From Streptomyces tuirus (lineage in GTDB: Bacteria > Actinomycetota > Actinomycetes > Streptomycetales > Streptomycetaceae): 64,000 nt of DNA. Below are positions 1 to 8,055 of the stretch, in pieces. How positions within the stretch are numbered: the first letter of the stretch is position 1; every line of letters starts with the position of its first letter. Position numbers and translations under genes: made by a program. Location of the stretch: contig JAGTPG010000002.1 in assembly GCA_018195615.1 (NCBI GenBank), forward strand, positions 3,662,501 to 3,726,500. Direction: 5' to 3'. The notes under the pieces are model-generated. The model searched no databases. It was not told the origin of the DNA and saw only the letters and a list, made by a program, of their open reading frames with translations.

Positions 1-192
1 AAGGCCCTGACCGCACATCTGGAGCACTTCGGCCTCGCCTCCGGCAGCTTTGACCTGAGCATCACACGTGACGGTGACCTGCACTGGTTGGAGCTGAACC
101 CGAACGGCCAATGGGGTTGGCTCGAAGACGAAACCGGGCTACCGATCGCCGCCGCTTTCGCCGACCTCCTGGAGCAAGGAGCCACACCGTGA
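1..192 (+). CDS. tgmB: ATP-grasp peptide maturase, C-terminal end only (graspetide pathway)
   Basis: Only the last 63 codons are in the window, in frame 1 and ending at TGA 190-192. The tail reads LSITRDGDLHWLELNPNGQW and then a short helix, which is the typical end of ATP-grasp ribosomal-peptide maturases: the acidic and Asn residues of the LELNPNGQW stretch bind Mg-ATP in this fold. Enzymes of this family activate Asp/Glu side chains of a precursor peptide with ATP and close ester or amide crosslinks. The stop overlaps the next start as GTGA, so translation is coupled to a PIMT-like methyltransferase, the partner expected in this maturase system. The precursor gene should lie upstream of the window. 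The family call is firm from motif plus neighbour; the exact subfamily is inferred. Confidence 0.8.
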   Translation, partial: KALTAHLEHFGLASGSFDLSITRDGDLHWLELNPNGQWGWLEDETGLPIAAAFADLLEQGATP

Positions 193-1381
193 TCCATCCC
201 GACTCCGCAAGCCTCCGTCGCTCTCTGGCTGACCAGCTCGAACAGGGCGGCGTCCTGAGAACCCCCGCCTGGCGAAAGGCCGTCGAAGCCGTACCCCGGG
301 AGCTGTTCGTCCCGTCGTTCTTCAAGGACGCGCCCGGCCCCAGCGGCATCACGCAGTACATCCCCGTCACCCAGGACACCCACGAGGACGAGCGGTTGGC
401 CCTCGTCTATCAGAACGAAACCTGGGTGACCCAGCTCGACGGCCACCTCACCGCCGACACCGCCGGCGGGCCGGTGACCGGCTTCCCCACCTCCTCCTCC
501 ACGATGCCGTCCACCGTCGTGGGGATGCTCGAATCCTTGGACGTGGACGACGGCATGAACGTCCTGGAGATCGGCACTGGTACCGGCTACTCCACGGGCC
601 TGATGTGCCACCGCCTGGGAGAGGACAACGTCACCACCGTGGAAGTGGACCACGCCGTATCGGAGCGGGCGGATGCCGCCCTGGAGGACGCGGGGTACTC
701 GACCTGGACCGTCACAGGAGACGGCCTCCTGGGACACCCCCGCCGCGCACCGTATGACCGGACCATCGCCACCTGCGCTCTGCGCCGCATCCCGTACGCG
801 TGGGTCAGGCAGACCAAGCCCGGCGGACTCGTCCTCGCCACCGTGGGCCCCAGCGCCTGGTCCTACGGCACGGGCCTGGCGAAACTCACCGTCAGGGACG
901 ATGGCAGAGCAGTGGGTCGGATCATCGGCCGAACGTCGTTCATGCCCGCCCGTGCGGAGGCGGCCGTCCCACTCTCCGGTGACCTCTCCGCCCGCGCTGC
1001 CTACGCAGACACCGAGCGCAAGACCAGCCTTTCCCCCGACGTGCTGAGCGATTGGATGCCTGCCTTCCTGACACAGCTCGCCGCCCGGGTACCCAGCTCG
1101 TCCGTGCCGTCAGCGACAGTGGAGAGACGGTGTACCTGTTCGACACCGGCCGGGAAGCCTTCGCGGCCCTCACCGCTGACGGAGACGAATGGAACGTCCG
1201 ACAGGGGGGACCGGTCGCCATCTGGGATGCCATCGAAAGCGCGCTCACCGCGTGGCGGAACGCGGGCGAGCCTGACATCACCTCCGTTCGAATGGAGGTC
1301 ACTCCTGAGGCACACGCATACTGGATCGGGGACAAGCCGGCTCTCCGCTGGAAGCACTCGCACCCGCCCCTGAGCAGCTAA
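189..1381 (+). CDS. tgmC: PIMT-like SAM methyltransferase of the ATP-grasp peptide maturase system (one frameshift)
   Basis: Starts at GTG 189, overlapping the maturase stop. The N-terminal half resembles protein-L-isoaspartate methyltransferases: the SAM-binding glycine loop VLEIGTGTGYS lies at about residues 125-135 and is followed by an acidic strand end (VEVDHA). In graspetide clusters such enzymes methylate an Asp of the crosslinked peptide, which can then close to an aspartimide; that reaction is known for related clusters and is inferred here. The reading frame breaks near 1081-1090 (a GCCC run one C short) and resumes in the +2 frame with a domain running to TAA 1379-1381, including YLFDTGREAFAALT and a Trp-rich end. 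Repaired length is about 397 aa. The break looks like a sequencing error, since both halves keep normal codon use. Confidence 0.8.
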
Positions 1382-1426
1382 CGCTTCCCGCACAGGCCCC
1401 GCACATCGCTCCGCTCTCCGCGGCAT

Positions 1427-1636
1427 GGGCCGGGAGCGTGCGGGGTTCTGCTGCGTGCAGGGTCCGGAGCCCTCGATGCTGCGAACTACGGTGCTGGACT
1501 CCTCGAGGACGAGGTCAGCTCCGTACGGGCCCTGGACCGCCTGAAGGAGTTCTCCCAGCGGCTCGAACCACACAAGTCCGTTCCAGCAGTGCGCGAATTC
1601 CGCGAACGTCTCCGGGCGATGCTCGTAACAGCGTGA
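1427..1636 (+). pseudogene. C-terminal fragment of a TPR-type XRE regulator
   Basis: In the frame ending at TGA 1634-1636 there is about 65 codons of protein-like sequence with normal GC3 bias and no start signal. It contains ALDAANYGAGLLEDEVSSV and ends with RLEPHKSVPAVREFRERL, a tail I associate with Streptomyces helix-turn-helix regulators that carry C-terminal TPR repeats. No DNA-binding part is present upstream, where the methyltransferase gene ends. It is best read as the leftover end of a regulator gene removed by a deletion next to the RiPP operon. The family assignment rests on recollected similarity and is moderate. Confidence 0.5.
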
Positions 1637-1704
1637 TCAGTATCGCCCTCCGCCGAGAGTAATGCCGCTCCCTGGCGCATGAGGCCGAGTGCCAGGATGG
1701 CGGC

Positions 1705-2877
1705 ATGACGACGATCCACGGTGAGGTCGCGGCCGGGTTCGAACCGGTGCGTGAGGCGTTCGCAGCGAACTTCGCCCGGCACGGGGACATCGGAGCAGCA
1801 GTCTGCGTATATCGAGATGGTCGGCCGGTGGTGGACCTGTGGGGTGGAGTCTCCGACCGTGACACCGGTCGCCCTTGGGCGCGGGACACTCTGCAGCTCG
1901 TCTACTCGGCGACCAAAGGGGCGACCGCGACTGCGGCCCATCTGCTGGTCCAGCGAGGCCTGCTGGACCTAGATGCTCCGGTGGCCAAGTACTGGCCGGA
2001 GTTCGCCGCGAACGGCAAGGCGGACCTGCCAGTGCGTTGGCTGCTGGCTCACCAGGCCGGCTTGGTCGCTCTGGACCGGCCGGTGCCGCTTGCCGAAGCC
2101 TTGGCCTGGGAACCGATGGTGGCCGCATTGGCTGCTCAGCGTCCGCTGTGGATGCCGGGCACCGCGCACGGATATCACGGCAGAACTTGGAGCTGGCTGG
2201 TCGGTGAAGTGATCCGCCGGGTGTCGGGCCGCACGCCGGGGCGCTTCTTCGCTGAGGAGATCGCGGCTCCTCTGGGGCTCGACTTCTTCATCGGACTGCC
2301 TTCGAGCGAGCGCAAGCGGGTCAGCAGGATGGAGTACAAGCAGCCAGAGGTCGATCTCACCGCCGCTCCCCCGGAATCGATCCCCGATGAACTCCGCGAA
2401 ATGGTTGACGCCTGGCGTGATCCGAATTCGTTCAGCAACAGGGCGTTCGCCGTTACAGATCCGGCTGAGATCGACTTCAACTCGCCCGAGGTGCAAGCTG
2501 CGGAGCTCCCGGCTTCCAACGGGATCGGCACGGCGCGCGGACTGGCACGCATGTACGCCGCGCTGATCGGGGATGTGGACGGCGTGCGTCTGTTCACTCC
2601 GGGGACCCTTGCGCTGGCTACGGCGGAGCAGGTCAGCGGGGTCGATCAGGTGATGCTGGTGCCGAGCCGGTTCAGTTCGGGCTACATGTTGCCCACCGAG
2701 ACCAATGCCATGGCCGGTCCGAAGTCGTTCGGTCACACCGGGCGAGGGGGTTCGCTCGGCTTCGCCGACCCGGAGCACGGCATCGCCTTCGGCTACGTGA
2801 TGAACCATGTCATCGGAGGGCCCGACGATGTCCGGGCGGCGTCGCTGGTTGAGGCAGTGCGCAAGTCGCTGGCGTGA
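1705..2877 (+). CDS. Serine hydrolase of the class C beta-lactamase / esterase family
   Basis: 390 aa, with no signal peptide, so probably cytoplasmic. The nucleophile motif SxxK is visible as SATK at residues 68-71, followed by the helix GATATAAHLLV. A Tyr motif is seen near residue 157 (GYHGRTW), and the third catalytic box is HTGRGG near residue 344 in place of the KTG of true penicillin-binding enzymes. HTG with YxG-type second boxes is typical of EstB-like esterases and of carboxylesterase/beta-lactamase-fold hydrolases, so an ester or lactone substrate is more likely than a beta-lactam. The ATG is preceded by a weak AGGA. It stands alone, between a regulator remnant and a hairpin-rich spacer. 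Confidence 0.85.
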   Translation: MTTIHGEVAAGFEPVREAFAANFARHGDIGAAVCVYRDGRPVVDLWGGVSDRDTGRPWARDTLQLVYSATKGATATAAHLLVQRGLLDLDAPVAKYWPEFAANGKADLPVRWLLAHQAGLVALDRPVPLAEALAWEPMVAALAAQRPLWMPGTAHGYHGRTWSWLVGEVIRRVSGRTPGRFFAEEIAAPLGLDFFIGLPSSERKRVSRMEYKQPEVDLTAAPPESIPDELREMVDAWRDPNSFSNRAFAVTDPAEIDFNSPEVQAAELPASNGIGTARGLARMYAALIGDVDGVRLFTPGTLALATAEQVSGVDQVMLVPSRFSSGYMLPTETNAMAGPKSFGHTGRGGSLGFADPEHGIAFGYVMNHVIGGPDDVRAASLVEAVRKSLA

Positions 2878-2952
2878 CAGACCAGGCTGGTGCCCACCAC
2901 GTTGGCCAGGAGCTACTCAAGGCCGCCCGGTTCTCACGAGGTTGGCGGTTCC

Positions 2953-3027
2953 GGGGCGAGTGTCAAGAGCGCCCTTCGGGCGTCGGCTTCGCCGATTGCG
3001 CTTCGCTTCACTCTTGACACTCGCCCC
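2953..3027. repeat. Long inverted repeat with an inner hairpin (REP/PIMT-like element)
   Basis: A perfect 17-bp inverted repeat: the left arm is 2953-2969 (GGGGCGAGTGTCAAGAG) and the right arm is 3011-3027. The 41-bp spacer itself holds GCCC-TTC-GGGC and further GCTTCGC hairpin-forming runs. It lies in the 314-bp gene-free stretch 2878-3191, between two co-directional genes. No U-run follows, so it may be a terminator of the serine hydrolase gene or a member of a dispersed palindromic repeat family. I see nothing else in that spacer. Confidence 0.7.
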
Positions 3028-3191
3028 TCCACCGCGGAGTTGTTGCCGACCGGGCGGCCCGCAGGTGGGGCGGCGGGGGACGTGGGGAGGGGTGCCGCAT
3101 CGTTGCCGGGTGCGAGTGTGACACGTCCTCGGGTGGACGCAGTCTGCAGTAGCTTTCCTCCACCTACGGCGGTGAGGGCGGGGAGGAAGCG

Positions 3192-3713
3192 TTGGGCGGG
3201 ATATCGGCTGAGGCGGCGGGCGCGTTCGTGGCCACGTTGGCGCTCGGGGTGTCCGCGTGGTCGGTGTTTTATCTGGCCCGGCAGACGAAAGCGGCCGCCG
3301 AGCAGACCCGGGCCGCGGCGGAACAGACCCGGGCCGCCGCCGAGCAGACGATGATCAGCAATGCGGTGGCTGCGGTATCGGCGAACGACATGGTCCTTCG
3401 CTCGCTTCGCGAGGTGCATGTGTTGATGCTCGAACGGCCGGGCTCACGTGCGTACTTCTACGGTGACCGGCCGCTGCCGGAGGAGTCGTCGCGGCGCGAT
3501 GAGATTCTCACGATTGCCGAACTGCTGGCTGACGTCCTGAGCAGCGGCATACACGTCCACTCATGTGTTCCCGGCAGTGCCAGCGCCGAGCCCTGGGCCG
3601 ATTACTGCCGGCACGTGCTGGGGAGCAGTCGGGTTCTGCGGGACCTGGTGCGGGCGCATCCCGGCTGGTGGAGCAATCTCACCGCACTTCTGCCGTCGAG
3701 TTCGTCGTCGTAG
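3192..3713 (+). CDS. Small membrane-anchored coiled-coil protein of unknown function
   Basis: 173 aa from a TTG start preceded by a good GGGAGGAA site (3181-3188). Residues about 8-29 form a single membrane helix (VATLALGVSAWSVFYLA). It is followed by three tandem copies of the heptad-like unit AAAEQTR (about residues 34-54), a short coiled coil or stalk. The C-terminal 110 residues are a helical cytoplasmic domain (IAELLADVLSSGIHVHS). I do not recognise the family; proteins of this build are common in Streptomyces accessory regions. Its 3' end overlaps the uncertain end of the convergent XRE gene, which may be shorter than drawn. Confidence 0.65.
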   Translation: MGGISAEAAGAFVATLALGVSAWSVFYLARQTKAAAEQTRAAAEQTRAAAEQTMISNAVAAVSANDMVLRSLREVHVLMLERPGSRAYFYGDRPLPEESSRRDEILTIAELLADVLSSGIHVHSCVPGSASAEPWADYCRHVLGSSRVLRDLVRAHPGWWSNLTALLPSSSSS

Positions 3714-4576
3714 GCCGGGGGAGGAGGGCGTGCCCGCGGTCTCCAGGTGGAGCATGGCCGTCTCGTCCGGGGTGCCGGGGCTGCCTGGTAGACCACCATG
3801 CGCTGGCCGCCCGTCCGGGCCAGTCGCATGACCTCGTAGGTCAGGGTCATCGGGCCGGCTTTGGGATGCCGGAAGTGTTTTTGTCCGCCGCCGCGTTCGC
3901 AGACGTCGTACCGCTCCCAGTAGCGGGTGAACTCCGGTGATTTCAGGAGGAGCTCGCCGACGAGGGCGGTCAGTTCGGGATCGTCCGGGTCGGCTCCGGC
4001 GACCGCCCGCAGGTGTGCCACCGAGTGGGCGACGGTGTCCTCCCAGGGCTCGTAGAGCGTTCGGCCGACCGGGTGGAGGAAGATGTAGCGGGTCAGGTTG
4101 CGCTGCTCGTCCGGCCAGTCCCAGAGTCCGGGCATCAGCCGCCGGCCGGGCGGGTTCGCCGCCAGTACGCGGTTGTAGCGGCTCACCACGTAGGCGGGCA
4201 GCGGGCGCATCGATTCCAGCATCGCCAGTACCGAGTCGCGGACGGTGTGGTCCGAGCTGGCCGGCAGTTCGGAAGGCCGGCCGGAGGCGAGTTCCGCGAG
4301 TTCGTGCAGGCGTTCGTAGCCGTCGCCGCGCAGCCTCAGGGCTCGGCCGAGGGCGTCCACGACTGCGGGAGAGGGGTTGGTCTCCCGGCCGCGCTCCAGG
4401 CGGATGTAGTAGTCGACGCTCACTCCGGCCAGTGCGGCCAGCTCCTCGCGGCGCAGTCCGGGCGTGCGGCGCAGGCCCGCGCCGGCCGGGAGGCCGACGT
4501 CCTCCGGGCGTATCTGCGCTCGGCGGGCTTTGAGGTATCGGCCGAGTTCTGTGCCCCTCGAGTCCGGTGTTGCCAT
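3602..4576 (-). CDS. XRE-family transcriptional regulator with MmyB-like ligand domain (3' end frameshifted)
   Basis: The first about 75 residues carry an XRE helix-turn-helix with the hallmark GLRREELAALAGVSVDYYIR and LERGR. The following PAS-like MmyB domain has the usual landmarks: LPAYVVSRYNRVLAANP, LWDWPDEQRNLTRYIF and the late KAGPMTLTYEVMRL. Such regulators often control an adjacent transporter or oxidoreductase and bind a lipid-like ligand. After VVYQAAP (near 3783) a G is missing. Restoring it gives GTPDETAMLHLE, the expected end of the family, so the last about 60 codons drawn here are out of frame and the true stop probably lies near 3700-3720. It is divergent from the MFS exporter at 4819, its likely target, across a 242-bp promoter region. 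Confidence 0.85.
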   Translation of the reverse strand: MATPDSRGTELGRYLKARRAQIRPEDVGLPAGAGLRRTPGLRREELAALAGVSVDYYIRLERGRETNPSPAVVDALGRALRLRGDGYERLHELAELASGRPSELPASSDHTVRDSVLAMLESMRPLPAYVVSRYNRVLAANPPGRRLMPGLWDWPDEQRNLTRYIFLHPVGRTLYEPWEDTVAHSVAHLRAVAGADPDDPELTALVGELLLKSPEFTRYWERYDVCERGGGQKHFRHPKAGPMTLTYEVMRLARTGGQRMVVYQAAPAPRTRRPCSTWRPRARPPPPAYDDELDGRSAVRLLHQPGCARTRSRRTRLLPSTCRQ

Positions 4577-4818
4577 TCAGGCATTGTCTCAGGCGGTCAA
4601 GGAGCGTGGGGGCCGTGTCAGGGCCTGGAACGCCGCACCCCGGGCAGAGCGCGGTCTGCCGTGCGGTCCTGCGTGGGGTGGAGGGTTGGTGTCGGAGCGG
4701 GCGGCCCGGCCGCCGGAGCCCAGGGGGTGCGAGACACCGGACCGCGGCCCCGGCGGGCCGCGGCCGTCCGCCCGGTCATCTCTGATGAGCCGTACTCGTA
4801 GTTGCCCAGGAGTTCACC

Positions 4819-6303
4819 ATGCCGGCTGCCTCTGCCTCTGCCCCGCCACCGTCCCCCTCCGCCCCCGGGCACGACCCGGAGCCGTCGACGCCCGGGCCGG
4901 GGCGCGGGAAGCCGGATCGCGCACGACCGACCCCGCCGCCGTCTGCCGAGTCCCCCGCAGCGCCGGGGCGCGGCGCGGTCGCGCTGGTCGCGTCGCTTCT
5001 CGGCTTCACAGTGATCACGATCGATGTCTCGGCCGTGAACATCGCCCTTCCCGCGATCCGCGACTCCCTCAGCGGCGGCATGACGGGGCTGCAGTGGGTG
5101 GTTGACGCCTACACGCTGATGTTCGCGGCCCTGATGCTCTCCGCGGGTGCCCTCGCCGACCGCACCGGCGCCCGTCGCGCCTACGCCTGGGGCGTCGCCC
5201 TCTTCACCCTTGCCTCTCTCGCCTGTGCGCTCGCGCCCGGCATCGGTGTGCTGGTCGGAGCGCGCGTCGCGCAGGGCGCCGCCGCGGCGATCGTCATGCC
5301 GGCCTCACTGGCGTTGATCCGGCAGGCCTACCACGACGCCCGGGCGCGTGCCCGTGCCATCGCGCTGTGGACGGTCGGCGGTTCGGTGGCGATGGCCGCG
5401 GGTCCGGTGCTGGGCGGTCTGCTCACCGACGTTGCCGGCTGGCGGGCGGTCTTCCTGCTCAATCTCCCCGTGGGCGCGGTGATCCTGGGCTTGCTGGTCC
5501 GGGTGCCGCGCTCTCCGCGCCGGCCTGCCGCGCTGGACATCGGTGGCCAGCTGACGGCCGTACTGGCCCTGGCGGGGCTGGCGTTCGCCGTGATCGAGGG
5601 CGGTCACCTGGGCTGGACCAGCGGTCCTGTGCTGGCCGCCGCCGCGCTCGCCGTCGCCTCGGGGTGCGCCTTCCGCGTGGTGGAGGCCCGGCACCGCCAG
5701 CCCATGGTCCCCCTGGGCATGCTGCGGGACCGCCGGGTGGCCGTCCCGCTCGCGGTCGGTTTCGCCATCAACGCCACTTTCTACGGCGGCATCTTCCTGC
5801 TCGGGCTGTACTACCAGCAGCTGCGCGGGATGTCGGCGATCGCGGCCGGGCTGATGTTCGTCCCGATGTCGGTGGTGGTGACGGCGACCAACCTGGTGTC
5901 GCCGCGGCTGGCGGAGCGGATCGGGCGGCGGCCGGTGATCGTCGCCGGGCAGGTGGTCTTCGTCGGAGCGATGCTGGCCCTGCTGCCGCTGGCGGCGCAC
6001 ACCCCGCTCTGGCTGGTGCTCGTCCTGCTGCTGCCGCTGAGCGTCGGCGGGGCGCTCGCGGTGCCGGCGGTGACCGCGCTGCTCATGGATGCTGTCCCGC
6101 AGGAGCGCGCGGGGACCGCATCGGGGCTGCTCAACTCCCTTCGCCAGACCGGCGGTGCGCTTGCCGTCGCCCTGTTCGGCGGCCTGCTCGCCGGCCCCGG
6201 CGGGGGCCTCTCCCTGCCCGGCATGCGCATCGGCCTCCTGGCCGTCGCCGCCCTCCTCCTCGTCACCGCCGTCCTCGCCCGCCTGCTCCTGCCCCGTGAC
6301 TGA
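4819..6303 (+). CDS. MFS drug-resistance transporter, DHA2 (14-helix) type
   Basis: 494 aa. A Pro/Ser-rich cytoplasmic N-tail of about 50 residues precedes the first helix. Motif A is GALADRTGARRAY, motif B includes RVAQGAAAA, and the antiporter motif C is AGPVLGGLLTD, as in proton-driven EmrB/QacA drug exporters. Further along, RDRRVAVPL and about fourteen hydrophobic segments fit the DHA2 family. ATG 4819 has AGGAG at 4809-4812. The gene is divergent from the XRE/MmyB regulator, a classical repressor-pump pair, so substrate-induced expression is likely. The exported compound cannot be read from the sequence. Confidence 0.88.
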   Translation: MPAASASAPPPSPSAPGHDPEPSTPGPGRGKPDRARPTPPPSAESPAAPGRGAVALVASLLGFTVITIDVSAVNIALPAIRDSLSGGMTGLQWVVDAYTLMFAALMLSAGALADRTGARRAYAWGVALFTLASLACALAPGIGVLVGARVAQGAAAAIVMPASLALIRQAYHDARARARAIALWTVGGSVAMAAGPVLGGLLTDVAGWRAVFLLNLPVGAVILGLLVRVPRSPRRPAALDIGGQLTAVLALAGLAFAVIEGGHLGWTSGPVLAAAALAVASGCAFRVVEARHRQPMVPLGMLRDRRVAVPLAVGFAINATFYGGIFLLGLYYQQLRGMSAIAAGLMFVPMSVVVTATNLVSPRLAERIGRRPVIVAGQVVFVGAMLALLPLAAHTPLWLVLVLLLPLSVGGALAVPAVTALLMDAVPQERAGTASGLLNSLRQTGGALAVALFGGLLAGPGGGLSLPGMRIGLLAVAALLLVTAVLARLLLPRD

Positions 6304-6368
6304 CCGCAACGACGGTGGTGCCGGGGCGGGTGGCGCAGGGAGTACTGCGCCGGGGGCTGGCGTGCCCG

Positions 6369-6416
6369 ACGGCCACCGCCCGGCCGTCACGGCGAGGCCG
6401 TCACAGCGGTGGCCGT
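6369..6416. terminator. Hairpin between convergent genes
   Basis: Perfect 11-bp arms ACGGCCACCGC (6369-6379) and GCGGTGGCCGT (6406-6416), with an inner GGCCGTCAC direct repeat in the loop. It lies between the MFS gene and the DUF2267 gene, which converge on it, so it probably ends both transcripts. Confidence 0.6.
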
Positions 6417-6434
6417 CGTACGCGCCTCAGGAGC

Positions 6435-6932
6435 CTACGACGCCGGGCTCAGGTCCGCCCGGCCGAAGAGGAGGGCGTAGCCGGCGGGGAGCTGGGTCAG
6501 GATGCGGCTCACCAGGTCGTCCCCGACCAGGGGTGGCAGCACGCTGAGGACCGAGCTGACGTCCCAGCGAGCCGTGGCGGGGGTGGCTCCCTCGATACGG
6601 GCCGCGACGGAGTCGACGAACTCCGCGGCGGTCAGCCGGCGCGTGGCCGGGATCTGGGAGGCGACCACCCGGGCGGCCTCCTCGGGCAGGGCGCGGGCGA
6701 GGTCGACTCGTTCGTCGCCGATGACATGGCCGCCCAACGCGGACAGGACGATGCGGGTGACGCTCTCCGCCTCCGGCCTGGTGGCGTACTGACCCGACTC
6801 CCGCACGGCGTCGATGAGCCGGGTCCAGCCGTTGTCGTCGCTGGTGGTGTGGTGGGTGTGCGACGGGGCGGGGATCAGGGTTGCCGGGGCCGCGCTCCTC
6901 GTCGTCGCACTGGGCACCGTCGTCACGCTCAT
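6435..6932 (-). CDS. DUF2267 domain protein
   Basis: 165 aa. After a 35-residue flexible Thr/His-rich N-tail comes a DUF2267 fold of about 125 residues, with WTRLIDAVRESGQYATRPEA, VLSALGGHVIGDERVDLARA and the terminal pattern DVSSVLSVLPPLVGDDLVSR. The molecular function of the family is unknown; in actinobacteria members are small cytoplasmic proteins frequently placed with stress genes. Here it precedes an Hsp20 gene on the same strand, separated by a strong hairpin, so the two are probably separate transcripts with related stress roles. Confidence 0.82.
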   Translation of the reverse strand: MSVTTVPSATTRSAAPATLIPAPSHTHHTTSDDNGWTRLIDAVRESGQYATRPEAESVTRIVLSALGGHVIGDERVDLARALPEEAARVVASQIPATRRLTAAEFVDSVAARIEGATPATARWDVSSVLSVLPPLVGDDLVSRILTQLPAGYALLFGRADLSPAS

Positions 6933-7026
6933 GTGTGGGTCTTCCTCCAGGATCCGGTCCCGCGTCGCGCCGTCGGCCGGGGCAGGGCGACGGCGGCGCG
7001 GGGTGTACTGGGGCGGGCTGGGTCCG

Positions 7027-7060
7027 GGCCGGTCCCGCGGGGGCTCTCGCGGGACCGGCC
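7027..7060 (-). terminator. Terminator hairpin of the Hsp20 gene
   Basis: Perfect 13-bp arms GGCCGGTCCCGCG (7027-7039) and CGCGGGACCGGCC (7048-7060) around an 8-nt loop, 22 nt downstream of the Hsp20 stop on the minus strand. Confidence 0.75.
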
Positions 7061-7081
7061 TCGTGGACGTGTGGGTGGCGG

Positions 7082-7503
7082 TCAGCCGCTGAGCTGCTTG
7101 CGCGCGTCGCCGCCCGTGATCTGGATGCGGCGGGGCTTGGCCTGCTCGGCCACCGGGATGCGCAGGGTCAGGACGCCGGCCTCGTAGGAGGCGTCGATGC
7201 GCTCCGTGTCCAGCGTTTCACCGAGGAACAGCTGGCGGGTGAAGGAGCCGGTGGGGCGCTCGGCGACCAGCATCTCCGCGCCGTCGGGGGCGGGGACCTG
7301 CGCTCGGCTCGTACGTTCAGCACGTTGCGTTCGACGTCCAGCTCGATCGTCTCGGGGTCGATGCCGGGCAGGTCGAAGTGGACGAAGAAGTCGTCCCCGG
7401 AGCGGTAGGCGTCCATCGCCATCGCCGACGGGCGGGTGGCGGGGCCGAAGACCTGCTGGGTGAGGCGGTCGAGTTCACGGAAGGGGTCCGTGCGCATGAG
7501 CAT
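7082..7503 (-). CDS. hsp18: Small heat-shock protein, Hsp20/alpha-crystallin family (one frameshift)
   Basis: An ATP-independent holdase that binds unfolding proteins. The N-terminal part has MRTDPFRELDRLTQQVFG, typical of actinobacterial Hsp18, and the crystallin domain strands DDFFVHFDLPGIDPETIELD. The frame is lost near 7300 in a CCCCGCCCC run. Adding one G continues as APDGAEMLVAERPTGSFTRQ, then GVLTLRIPVAEQAKPRRIQI (the conserved GxLxLxIP-type end), to TGA 7082-7084. Repaired length is about 141 aa, normal for the family. I chose ATG 7503 because AGGAG lies 9 nt upstream. Upstream is a TTGTCA/TATATA promoter with a CTTGxCAAG palindrome, suggesting heat or redox control by a repressor. 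Confidence 0.85.
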
Positions 7504-7562
7504 CACTGTTCACTCCTCTCTTCAGGCGGTGCCTGTGCGATGCCCTACGGTCTGCGTCTTCT

Positions 7563-7590
7563 TATATAGCTCGGGGAGGAAACTTGACAA
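7563..7590 (-). promoter_or_regulatory. Probable promoter and operator of the Hsp20 gene
   Basis: On the minus strand a -35 box TTGTCA (7590-7585) and a -10 box TATATA (7568-7563) are separated by 16 nt, strikingly AT-rich for this genome. The -35 is embedded in the palindrome CTTGTCAAG, which resembles half of the HspR (HAIR, CTTGAGT...ACTCAAG) type of site. The site lies about 60 nt upstream of the start codon. Confidence 0.6.
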
Positions 7591-7705
7591 GCCCTGGCTC
7601 AGGTTCGGGTGGGTGTGACCGGGGCCCTGACGTATGTGCCCCTCACCTCGGGAGTTAGCCTCAAGATCTCGAGCTGGTCCCGGAGGCAGAACGCAGGAGG
7701 CAGAG

Positions 7706-8007
7706 ATGGCCAAGGTTCCCAGCGCGGTGGTCGCCGCGAGCGGGCTCGTGGGTGGGTACGGCGTGGCCCGCTGGACCAGGCAGCGGCCGCTCGGCGGGGT
7801 CGTGCTCGCGGTGGCCGGGGTGGCGGCCGCGCGGCAGTGGCGGCAGCAGGCCGGTGGGGTGGCGGCGGGGGTGCTGTCGGCCGCGTATGTCGGTGCCTTC
7901 GCGGGTCGCATCCGCTGGCGAAGAAGGTGGGCGCCTGGCCTGCCGTGTTCGGGGTGGCGGGGGCTGTGGGGCTGGTGTCGTGGGCGGTGGCGGATCGGCG
8001 CGGCTGA
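7706..8007 (+). CDS. Small hydrophobic membrane protein, unknown function (one frameshift)
   Basis: ATG 7706 follows a perfect AGGAGG (7695-7700). The protein starts MAKVPSAVVAASGLVGGYG and has three to four Gly/Ala/Val-rich membrane segments. Near 7913 one G is missing from GCGGGG; restoring it continues as SHPLAKKVGAWPAVFGVAGA and ends ADRRG at TGA 8005-8007, giving about 100 aa. Proteins like this are conserved in Streptomyces with no assigned function. It is followed at once by a strong terminator shared with the opposing tRNA gene. Confidence 0.7.
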
Positions 8008-8018
8008 CCACACATGAA

Positions 8019-8053
8019 AAGAACCCGGCCCTGTCACCCAGGGCCGGGTTCTT
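8019..8053. terminator. Bidirectional rho-independent-type terminator
   Basis: 15-bp perfect arms, AAGAACCCGGCCCTG (8019-8033) and its complement at 8039-8053, around a 5-nt loop, followed on the minus strand by T residues. It closes the small membrane gene on the plus strand and the tRNA-Gly transcript on the minus strand. Confidence 0.85.
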
Positions 8054-8055
8054 GT

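Noticed and set aside
111..188. ATG at 111 as the start of the methyltransferase
   Set aside because: The added residues are an Arg-rich translation of the maturase gene in another frame. GTG 189 overlapping the maturase stop is the natural start.
1..1381. A complete RiPP biosynthetic cluster
   Set aside because: Only the maturase end and the methyltransferase are in view. The precursor, transport and protease genes are not visible, so only a partial pathway can be claimed.
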